A DNA stretch of 6,116 bases from an uncultured Bacteroidales bacterium (GTDB lineage: Bacteria; Bacteroidota; Bacteroidia; Bacteroidales; FEN-979), in the NCBI GenBank assembly GCA_903928285.1, contig CAIYQH010000617.1:1-6116 (forward strand). The letters run 5' to 3'. The notes below the pieces were generated by a model. It was not told where the DNA came from and searched no databases. It saw nothing but the letters and a program-made list of their open reading frames with translations. Below, piece after piece: positions 1 to 5,899 of the stretch; the stretch's first letter is position 1, and every line of letters begins with the position of its first letter. A program made the position numbers and the translations under genes.

Positions 1-4
1 CTTA

Positions 5-37
5 ACACTCTTTCCCTACACGACGCTCTTCCGATCT
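5..37 (+). other. Illumina TruSeq read-1 adapter (assembly contamination)
   Basis: These 33 bases match the 3' end of the Illumina TruSeq universal (read 1) adapter without a mismatch, from ACACTCTTTCCC through to CGCTCTTCCGATCT. In the reading frame of the downstream gene they encode LNTLSLHDALPI, a peptide that turns up in protein databases as a translated adapter. The four bases before them (1-4) do not match the adapter and have no clear origin. The adapter marks an artificial contig end: genomic sequence can be trusted only from about base 38. It should be trimmed before annotation, because it adds false residues to the methyltransferase that follows. Confidence 0.97.
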
Positions 38-507
38 CGGTAATAATTCATCCCGTTGCCCTTTATGACAAAGCCGGCACAACAACCTTCCAGCATGTGC
101 TGAATGCTCCTGCCTACAGCGGGATCAAGAAACGCAAATATGACGGGAAAAATGTCGATATCGCACAGATCACCGTTGAAAGCGGACTTCTTGACGATTA
201 TATTCCTGCCGGTCTGCAAATCGACCTCGTGAAAATTGATGTGGAGGGGGCTGAATTCAAGGTGATGAAAGGGGGAGTGGAAACCCTGAAACGTTGCAAA
301 CCGGTGATCATCTTCGAATTCGGTCTGGGAGCTGCCGACTTTTATGATTCTGAACCTAGCCAGCTCTTTACTTTTTTAACGGCAGCGTGCGGCATGAAAA
401 TCTCTACCCTCAAAGGATATCTTGACCATACTGCCAGCATGACAAAGGCTCAGTTCTGCGATGCATTTGAAACAGGCAGTGAGTATTACTTTGTAGGTCA
501 TCCCTGA
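38..507 (+). CDS. FkbM-family SAM-dependent methyltransferase, 5' partial
   Basis: This is the C-terminal part (about 155 codons from base 40) of a protein resembling the FkbM methyltransferase family (Methyltransf_21), whose members commonly O-methylate sugars or secondary metabolites using S-adenosylmethionine. The family's hallmark is present: VKIDVEGAEF at bases 229-258, followed by KVMKGG and, after a helix, a KPVIIFEF strand, with a typical FkbM-like C-terminal extension. Upstream, HPVALYDKAGTTTFQ fits the strand before the variable region. The glycine-rich SAM-binding motif I should lie further 5' and is missing, because the contig ends in adapter. The first internal ATG is at 97, but homologous sequence clearly continues upstream of it, so 97 is not the true start. 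The gene ends with tandem stops TGA TAA. It is convergent with the lpx operon and probably independent of it. A role in surface glycan methylation is possible, but the substrate cannot be read from the sequence. Confidence 0.85.
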
Positions 508-540
508 TAATTTCCGGAAAAGCTTAGTGAAACCTTGTGT

Positions 541-562
541 CTTTCCGATGTCTCACGGAAGG
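541..562. terminator. weak hairpin between convergent genes
   Basis: The 65-base gap between the converging methyltransferase and ABC genes contains TTCCG (543-547) and CGGAA (556-560) around an 8-base loop. The stem extends to 7 pairs with one G-T wobble. A competing longer-loop hairpin pairs CGGAAA (515-520) with TTTCCG (542-547), and bases 511-520 (TTTCCGGAAA) form a perfect palindrome. The position suits a bidirectional terminator, but neither strand has a U-tract after the stem, so intrinsic termination is only tentative. Confidence 0.25.
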
Positions 563-572
563 GAAGCCTGTG

Positions 573-1196
573 TTATTTATAATCTTCAATCAGCAGGCTT
601 TTAGCGGCAAATGCCGATTCGGTCTGGTGCAGGTTTGAACAGATGATGACGGTGCGGTTGCCGGCGAACCGGTGTATCAGGTCGAGGTACCAGTCGATCC
701 CCGCTTTATCAAGGTTCATGGTTGGCTCGTCAAGCAGGAGCAGGGGTACATCGCTGAGAATGGCCGTGATGAGTTTTACGCGTTGTTTCATGCCCGAAGA
801 GAATTGCCTTATCTGCTTGTGTTTCACGTTTGTAAAACCCAGCAAATCAGTAGCGGATGCCATATCAAATCCCTGTAGAAATCGCTTAAAAGAAAAGTGG
901 AACTGAAACATCTCAGCAAGGGTGAAATCCTCGATCATTTCCATATAGGGAGCCACCATACTCAGGTGACGGAAAATTTCATTCCCGGGAACCTCCGCGC
1001 CGTTCATCGTATAGATCACCAGGCCGGCATTGGGATGCAGATTTCCTGCCACTACCTGCAGCAGGGTTGATTTTCCTGAACCATTGCGACCCAGGATCGC
1101 TGAAATGGAATTTTCGGGGAAACTAAAGGAAACCTTACGGAAGATCCATTCCGTATTGAATTTTTTCCCGATATCGTTCAGTTCAATCTGCATCAT
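573..1196 (-). CDS. ABC transporter-type ATP-binding protein, orphan, divergent
   Basis: This is a 207-residue single ABC nucleotide-binding domain. Visible motifs are Walker A GRNGSGKST (36-44), signature FSSGMKQR (132-139), Walker B LLLLDEP (152-158, catalytic Glu157) and D-loop Asp163. Two standard catalytic-cycle positions are changed. The Q-loop region reads MVAPYMEM (80-87), with Pro83 where Gln is expected, and the switch region reads IICSNLHQ (184-191), with Asn188 where His is expected; His190 lies two residues further on. There is no membrane segment and no permease gene in the window. The gene starts 11 bases after the lpxA stop and is probably the last gene of the lpx operon. The start could be either of two adjacent ATGs (1196 or 1193); neither has a Shine-Dalgarno. 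The substrate is unknown. It lacks clear similarity to LptB, so LPS transport should not be assumed from its position alone. Simple ABC exporters and non-transport ABC ATPases are both possible. Confidence 0.88.
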   Translation of the reverse strand: MMQIELNDIGKKFNTEWIFRKVSFSFPENSISAILGRNGSGKSTLLQVVAGNLHPNAGLVIYTMNGAEVPGNEIFRHLSMVAPYMEMIEDFTLAEMFQFHFSFKRFLQGFDMASATDLLGFTNVKHKQIRQFSSGMKQRVKLITAILSDVPLLLLDEPTMNLDKAGIDWYLDLIHRFAGNRTVIICSNLHQTESAFAAKSLLIEDYK

Positions 1197-1207
1197 GAGC
1201 CATCAAG

Positions 1208-1999
1208 CTATTTGTCCCTGATCTTGGAATAGCCCTTCATCAGGCCGCGCTGCGAATTGGCAATAAAGGAGAGGATCTCGTCGCGTTCGGGGGTGGCTTC
1301 AACCTTGGCTTCAATGAAATCAACAGCCTGTGAAACATTATAGTTTTTCAGGAAGATAATCCTGTAGATTTCCTGGATTTTGTTGATTACCTCAGGCGTA
1401 AACCCCCGCCTGCGAAGCCCGATCGAATTAACGCCAACATACGAAAGGGGATCCCTCGCCGCTTTTGTGTAAGGAGGAACGTCTTTCCCTACGCCTGTGC
1501 CGCCTGCAATAATCGAGTGGGCGCCGATATGACAGAACTGGTGAACAGGCACCATGCCCCCGATGATGGCCCAGTCGTCGACAATCACATGGCCGGCAAG
1601 CATGGCTGCATTCGCCATGATCACGTTGTTTCCGACAATACAATCATGGGCTACATGAACATAGGCCATCAGCAGGGTATTATCGCCCACCACGGTTTCA
1701 TAACTGGCTTTGGTGCCCCGGTTGATGGTGGCAAACTCGCGGATGATGACATTATTACCGATTTTCACAATGGTATCCTCCCCTGCAAATTTCAAATCCT
1801 GGGGGATTGCTGAGATGACCGCCCCCGGAAAAATCTTGCAATTTTTTCCGATCCTGGCCCCCTCCATGATGGTAACGTTGGAGCCAATCCAGGTACCCTC
1901 TTCGATGACTACATTCTTATCGATGGAGACAAAGGGCTCGATAACCACGTTCGCAGCAACTTTCGCCTGCGGGTTTACATATGCTAACGGTTGATTCAT
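1208..1999 (-). CDS. lpxA: acyl-ACP--UDP-N-acetylglucosamine O-acyltransferase
   Basis: LpxA catalyses the first step of lipid A synthesis in the cytoplasm, the reversible transfer of a 3-hydroxyacyl chain from ACP to the 3-OH of UDP-GlcNAc; it acts as a trimer. The 263 residues match the family's usual length. Hexapeptide repeats of the left-handed beta helix fill about residues 8-190, and a helical C-terminus follows (about 195-263, with the conserved RRRGF at 196-200). The catalytic histidine is His118 in VHVAHDCIVGN (E. coli His125), and the other conserved histidines are His115, His137 (AGHV) and His153 (VHQF). The position matching the E. coli acyl-chain ruler Gly173 is Gly166, which fits a long acyl chain (C14 or more) rather than the short C10 of Met-type rulers; the exact length is inference. 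The start ATG lies 8 bases after the lpxC/fabZ stop, which indicates an operon. Confidence 0.97.
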   Translation of the reverse strand: MNQPLAYVNPQAKVAANVVIEPFVSIDKNVVIEEGTWIGSNVTIMEGARIGKNCKIFPGAVISAIPQDLKFAGEDTIVKIGNNVIIREFATINRGTKASYETVVGDNTLLMAYVHVAHDCIVGNNVIMANAAMLAGHVIVDDWAIIGGMVPVHQFCHIGAHSIIAGGTGVGKDVPPYTKAARDPLSYVGVNSIGLRRRGFTPEVINKIQEIYRIIFLKNYNVSQAVDFIEAKVEATPERDEILSFIANSQRGLMKGYSKIRDK

Positions 2000-2007
2000 G
2001 ACTGATT

Positions 2008-3399
2008 TTATTTACGTTGGAGTTGTGCCATCATTTCGGCTTCCATGACGATTTTGTTGCCGACATAGGCAACCCCTTTCATGCTGATCAGGCCACGCCG
2101 TATCGGGCCGTTGAACTGACAGAAAAATACCAGGGTATCTCCCGGAACAACTTTATGCCGGAATTTGACATTGTCAATCTTGACAAAAAGGGTAATGTAA
2201 TTCTGGGGGTCCTCCAGGGTGCTTAAGGCAAGAATCCCGCCGTTCTGGGCCAGTGCCTCGATCATCAGCACGCCGGGCATGACCGGTTCATCAGGGAAAT
2301 GACCTACAAAAAAGGCTTCATTGATGGTGACATTTTTCACGCCTACCACATAATCGGTGCCCATTTCAATGATCTTGTCGAGAAAGAGGAACGGAGGACG
2401 GTGTGGCAGCAGATTTTTAATCTGGTTTACGTTGTACAGGGGAGGCGTGTTGGGGTCGAAAGTGTGACCGGTATCGGCATGCCGCTCCTTTTTTAACTGT
2501 TTTTTGATCAGTTTGGCAAACTGCACATTGGAGTAATGGCCCGGGCGCGTGGCAATGATATGAGCCTTGATGGGCATTCCCACCAGGGCAAGGTCGCCGA
2601 TGATATCGAGCAGTTTATGCCGCGCAGGTTCGTTAGGGTAGCGTAATTCGAGGTTGTTGAGGATCCCCTCTCTGAGAACCTCTACTTTTGGCTTATTGAA
2701 CAGGTGGGCCAGGCGGTCGAGTTCCGCGCGCGACATCTCCCGGTCAACAAAAACGATGGCATTGCTCAGGTCGCCCCCTTTGATCAGGTTGTTGTTGAGC
2801 AGGTATTCAAGTTCGTGAAGGAATACGAATGTACGGCACATCGCAAACTCATCCTTGAATTGACCGATATGGGTCAGCGACGCATTCTGCGATTGCAGCA
2901 CCTTTGATTCGTAGTCGATCATCACCGAAACCCTGAAATCACTTGATGGAATGGCGATCATCTCCACCTTTTTTTCAGGATTCACATAGGTGACGTTGGT
3001 GGTAAGTTCATAATAGGTCCGCAAAGCTTTTTGCTCCACGGCGCCCACCGAAAGAAGGGCCTCCACGTAAAGCCTGGAACTGCCGTCAAGGATCGGTGTC
3101 TCCGACTGGTTCATCTCGATGAGGGCGTTGTCGATCTGAAGTCCGGCAAGGGCGGCAAGCACGTGTTCAACGGTATCGATGCGCACGCCATCCTGTTCAA
3201 TACTGGTCCCCCGCGATGTGTCAACCACATGGTCAACATCTACATCGACCAGGGTACCGGTGTTGAGGTCTGTCCTGCGAAATTTATAACCATAATTTTC
3301 AGGGGCAGGTTTAAAGGTAATGGCAACTTCGTTCCCGGTATGCAGTCCGACTCCTGAAATGCTTACCGGCGCCTTGATGGTCCTCTGTTTTTCACTCAT
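2008..3399 (-). CDS. lpxC/fabZ: bifunctional LpxC deacetylase / FabZ 3-hydroxyacyl-ACP dehydratase
   Basis: This 463-residue fusion is characteristic of Bacteroidota. The N-terminal part (about 1-305) is LpxC, the zinc-dependent UDP-3-O-acyl-GlcNAc deacetylase that commits flux to lipid A. Its zinc ligands are His79 (VEHVLAALAG), His261 and Asp265 (RHKLLDIIGD), and catalytic residues are Glu78 and His288. Compared with E. coli, the spacing from the conserved Thr190 to His261 is 24 residues longer, an insertion around residues 220-258. A short linker leads to FabZ (about 320-463), the hotdog-fold dehydratase making trans-2-enoyl-ACP. Its motif GHFPDEPVMPGVLMIEALAQ spans 366-385, with catalytic His367 and Glu381 at the family spacing. 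The start ATG sits inside the end of lpxD (8-base overlap), which suggests translational coupling. FabZ occupies the same place between lpxD and lpxA that free fabZ has in E. coli. Both active sites look intact. Confidence 0.97.
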   Translation of the reverse strand: MSEKQRTIKAPVSISGVGLHTGNEVAITFKPAPENYGYKFRRTDLNTGTLVDVDVDHVVDTSRGTSIEQDGVRIDTVEHVLAALAGLQIDNALIEMNQSETPILDGSSRLYVEALLSVGAVEQKALRTYYELTTNVTYVNPEKKVEMIAIPSSDFRVSVMIDYESKVLQSQNASLTHIGQFKDEFAMCRTFVFLHELEYLLNNNLIKGGDLSNAIVFVDREMSRAELDRLAHLFNKPKVEVLREGILNNLELRYPNEPARHKLLDIIGDLALVGMPIKAHIIATRPGHYSNVQFAKLIKKQLKKERHADTGHTFDPNTPPLYNVNQIKNLLPHRPPFLFLDKIIEMGTDYVVGVKNVTINEAFFVGHFPDEPVMPGVLMIEALAQNGGILALSTLEDPQNYITLFVKIDNVKFRHKVVPGDTLVFFCQFNGPIRRGLISMKGVAYVGNKIVMEAEMMAQLQRK

Positions 3400-4426
3400 G
3401 CTTTTTATTCAGTTGCTTTTCGAGGTTATATACTTTTCTGACGATTTCGTCAAGGTTGCGCCAATGGATAAAGTTACGCCGTGCCTTGCCGATTTCGATG
3501 GCAGGTGCGCCAAGCATCATGGCCCCGTCGCGGGTGATACTTGCTTCAACGCCCGAACCGGCGCCGATTTTTACATTATCGGCGATGGTGATATGACCGA
3601 TGATGCCTACCTGGCCGCCGATCATACAGTTTTTTCCTATTTTGGTCGATCCGCTGATCCCTGTCTGGGCTGCAATCACGGTATTTTCGCCAATTTCGGC
3701 ATTATGGCCGATCTGGATAAGGTTGTCGAGTTTCACCCCTTTCCTGATTATGGTCGACCCCAACGTAGCACGGTCAACCGTGGTGTTCGAGCCTATCTCA
3801 ACATAATCTTCCAAAATCACATTGCCCAGTTGGGGAATTTTCTGATAATTGCTGCCGGCAAGCGGGGCAAACCCGAATCCGTCGGACCCTATAACGACAC
3901 CGGAATGCAGCGTACAGTGATCTCCCAGGATACAATCGTGGTAGATCTTGACACCCGGATACAGGAGAGAATCAGCGCCGATGGTAACATTGTTCCCGAT
4001 AAATACCTGGGGATGGATGATCACATTATCACCAATAACCACATTTTTACCGATAACTGAAAATTCGCCAACCGATACATTTTTGCCTAGAGTTGCCGTT
4101 GGTGAAATCGAGGCCTGGTTTGAAATACCGGTATTTCCCGACTTTGACTGGTCGAACATCTCCAGCAGCGTTGCAAAGGCTGAGTAAGCATCGGCAACCC
4201 GGATCAGGGTTCCTGCAACGGCCTGCATAGCTGTAAAATCGGCATTTACAACAATCACAGATGCCTTAGTGGAATAAATGTAGGGGGTGTATTTCGGATT
4301 GGCAAGAAAGGTAAGGGTTCCGTGCTCCCCTTCATCGATTTTAGAAAGGTTGGAAACCTTTTCATCAGGATTCCCTTCAACAGTCCCTTTAAGAAATCCG
4401 GCAATCTGGGCGGCTGTAAATTCCAT
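3392..4426 (-). CDS. lpxD: UDP-3-O-acylglucosamine N-acyltransferase
   Basis: LpxD performs the third lipid A step, adding a 3-hydroxyacyl chain from ACP to the 2-amino group of UDP-3-O-acyl-GlcN to give UDP-2,3-diacylglucosamine. The 344 residues match the family length. The N-terminal uridine-binding domain (about 1-98) contains the conserved LTFLANPKY (38-46). Hexapeptide repeats of a left-handed beta helix run from about 101 to 300, including GSDGFGFAP (180-188), the conserved VDRATLG (217-223) and the catalytic His241 in LIQIGHNAEIG (E. coli His239). A C-terminal helix (about 315-344) is rich in charged residues, as in trimeric LpxD. It is the first gene of the compact lpx block, and its last codons overlap the lpxC/fabZ start by 8 bases. 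The 147-base region upstream contains no clear Bacteroidota promoter, so it may be transcribed from the HD gene or from a promoter I cannot recognise. Confidence 0.96.
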   Translation of the reverse strand: MEFTAAQIAGFLKGTVEGNPDEKVSNLSKIDEGEHGTLTFLANPKYTPYIYSTKASVIVVNADFTAMQAVAGTLIRVADAYSAFATLLEMFDQSKSGNTGISNQASISPTATLGKNVSVGEFSVIGKNVVIGDNVIIHPQVFIGNNVTIGADSLLYPGVKIYHDCILGDHCTLHSGVVIGSDGFGFAPLAGSNYQKIPQLGNVILEDYVEIGSNTTVDRATLGSTIIRKGVKLDNLIQIGHNAEIGENTVIAAQTGISGSTKIGKNCMIGGQVGIIGHITIADNVKIGAGSGVEASITRDGAMMLGAPAIEIGKARRNFIHWRNLDEIVRKVYNLEKQLNKKHE

Positions 4427-4525
4427 CAGGTGTTCTTCGTGAATAATTGCAGACTAATAAATCGCCGCAATTTACCAATAATTTCCATAAGCTGATTAGT
4501 AAATTTTTTAACAATCACACCCTCA

Positions 4526-4540
4526 GGCAATTAAATTGCC
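4526..4540. repeat. perfect 15-base palindrome in HD-lpxD intergenic region
   Basis: GGCAATT and AATTGCC flank a single central A, giving 7-base arms with no mismatch. The palindrome lies 34 bases past the HD-gene stop and about 100 bases before the lpxD start, in the 147-base AT-rich gap (4427-4573), which has no other gene. As RNA it could fold into only a small stem with a 3- to 5-base loop and has no adjoining U-tract, so it looks more like a possible DNA-binding site than a terminator. Chance occurrence in AT-rich DNA is not excluded. Confidence 0.4.
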
Positions 4541-4573
4541 ATTGATAATTTAGTCCAGGGAATTCCACGGATC

Positions 4574-5809
4574 TTATTGAATCTCTTTCGGGTAGCAGAG
4601 CAGGTACTTGCTAACGGTGGTAGGCATGACGGCATTGTTGAGTTGTTCGGAAGCTTCTGAAATATCGGTCAGTTCATTTGACCGGCCTTTGATCATGATC
4701 CTTTCATGGCGGGGATTATAGGCCTTGTTTTCGACCTTTCCAAAGGTGAAATAGTATTCCACCTCATCCGGGGCGAGGTTGAGCATGGCAATGGTTTTCC
4801 GGCGTATCAGGTCAACATATGCCTGTTCAAACGGACTCGTCTGCATTTCAACGCGGAACAACCTGCGGTTCACCAGGTTCGAACACAAATCGGAGAGTAT
4901 TGGATCAGGATGGGTGGCCCAAACCTTGACCGACGTAAAAACATCAAAATCATCCAGGTGCGCAAAATGGTCAAGCCATTGCGGATCCGTTTCAAAATCA
5001 AGCCGGGTCGGATTGTTTCGCAGGAATATGTCAAATGCCGGGGTGGCAAAGAGGGGTACACCGCTTTCGCCCAGATACTTGGCCCGTTTCAGCAGGTTCA
5101 CAAGCAGCTGGTCGGCCGCGATAACAGTTTTGTGTAAATAAACCTGCCAGTACATTAATCTTCGGGATATCAGGAATTTTTCAATCGAATAGATCCCCTT
5201 CCCTTCCACGACGAGTTCATCATTCATCACCGTAAGCATTTTGATGATGCGGTCGTAGCTGATCACCCCCTCGGCAACGCCTGTGAAAAAGCTGTCGCGG
5301 GCCAGATAATCGAGGCGGTCCATATCCAGCTGGCTCGAAACCAGCTGGTGCAGGAATTTTTTCGGATAGGTGTCGTTGAAGATCGCATTGGCCAGCATAA
5401 GTTCGTTGCCGAATTCATGGTTTAATCCTGCCATAAACTGCCTCGAAAGCTCCTCATGCGTCAGGTCGCGGACAATGGTCTGTTCCAGCGTGTGCGAAAA
5501 GGGGCCATGACCGATGTCGTGGAGGAGAATGGCAATATTGACTCCCTGTGCCTCTTTTTCGGTGATCTCGATACCTTTTGCCCGTAACACAGTCACAGCC
5601 TGTCCCATCAGGTGCATGGCCCCCAGGGCATGCTGGAAACGGGTATGCTGGGCCGACGGATAGGTATAATGGGTAAGCCCCAGCTGCTTGATCCTCCGCA
5701 ACCGCTGAAACCATGGATGCTCAATGACATCAAAAACAAGGGCGTCGGGAATGGTGATCAATCCGTAAACTGGGTCGTTGATAATCTTTTGCTTATTGGT
5801 GGTCGCCAA
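4574..5809 (-). CDS. HD-domain phosphohydrolase, SAMHD1/dGTPase-like
   Basis: This 411-residue cytoplasmic protein belongs to the SAMHD1-like HD superfamily. Metal-binding residues are His60 (TRFQHALGAMHL), His97-Asp98 (LLHDIGHGPFSH) and Asp164 in LDMDRLDYLARDS, which also supplies Tyr168 and Asp172 at positions matching SAMHD1 Tyr315 and Asp319. His101 and His106 match SAMHD1 His210 and His215. These conserved sites suggest hydrolysis of dNTPs or a related nucleotide, but substrate and activator are not proven. The C-terminal 230 or so residues are helical and lack another recognisable domain. The start is a TTG at 5809: a stop codon lies six codons upstream, no in-frame ATG lies between, and the conserved KIINDPVYG begins only eight residues in. 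An ATT just upstream is the only near alternative. A good Bacteroidota promoter precedes it. It lies upstream of and in line with lpxD and is divergent from the porX-like gene. Confidence 0.9.
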   Translation of the reverse strand: MATTNKQKIINDPVYGLITIPDALVFDVIEHPWFQRLRRIKQLGLTHYTYPSAQHTRFQHALGAMHLMGQAVTVLRAKGIEITEKEAQGVNIAILLHDIGHGPFSHTLEQTIVRDLTHEELSRQFMAGLNHEFGNELMLANAIFNDTYPKKFLHQLVSSQLDMDRLDYLARDSFFTGVAEGVISYDRIIKMLTVMNDELVVEGKGIYSIEKFLISRRLMYWQVYLHKTVIAADQLLVNLLKRAKYLGESGVPLFATPAFDIFLRNNPTRLDFETDPQWLDHFAHLDDFDVFTSVKVWATHPDPILSDLCSNLVNRRLFRVEMQTSPFEQAYVDLIRRKTIAMLNLAPDEVEYYFTFGKVENKAYNPRHERIMIKGRSNELTDISEASEQLNNAVMPTTVSKYLLCYPKEIQ

Positions 5810-5824
5810 AATCGAGTAATTTTG
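5796..5824 (+). promoter_or_regulatory. candidate Bacteroidota promoter for the porX-like gene
   Basis: TAATTTTG at 5817-5824 fits the -7 consensus TAnnTTTG exactly, and TTG at 5796-5798 lies 18 bases upstream, as expected for the -33 element. The predicted start is near 5830, leaving about 70 untranslated bases before the ATG at 5900. The -33 half lies within the first codons of the HD gene on the other strand. The prediction rests on sequence match only. Confidence 0.45.
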
Positions 5825-5864
5825 TTAAAGAAATATAAAACAGGACTCCCGGGCACAATAAAAG

Positions 5865-5895
5865 CAAACTTACGACATTTATTAAAGCAAACAAA
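5865..5895 (-). promoter_or_regulatory. candidate Bacteroidota promoter for the HD gene
   Basis: Read on the minus strand, TTTG (5895-5892), a 19-base spacer and TAAGTTTG (5872-5865) match both halves of the Bacteroidota housekeeping promoter (TTTG near -33, TAnnTTTG at -7). The start is expected near 5859, giving a leader of about 50 bases before the TTG start. This is the best promoter match in the window and could drive the HD gene and possibly the lpx genes beyond it. Confidence 0.55.
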
Positions 5896-5899
5896 TACT

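Noticed and set aside
97..507. ATG at 97 as the real start of the methyltransferase
   Set aside because: The same frame encodes family-like sequence from base 40 (HPVALYDKAGTTTFQ), and the SAM-binding motif must lie further upstream, so 97 is an internal Met.
1197..1207. An extra ATG (1203-1201, minus strand) between lpxA and the ABC gene
   Set aside because: It is in a different frame that stops after six codons, so it cannot start the ABC protein.
3320..4060. A 246-codon plus-strand open frame opposite lpxD and the start of lpxC/fabZ
   Set aside because: It is the shadow of the repetitive hexapeptide-coding sequence of lpxD, which leaves the antisense strand open. Its translation shows no recognisable domain, and LpxD on the other strand is certain.
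4706..5141. Two plus-strand open frames of 143 and 120 codons opposite the HD gene
   Set aside because: They lie entirely within a well-supported conserved gene and overlap each other in different frames. No motif or start signal supports either.
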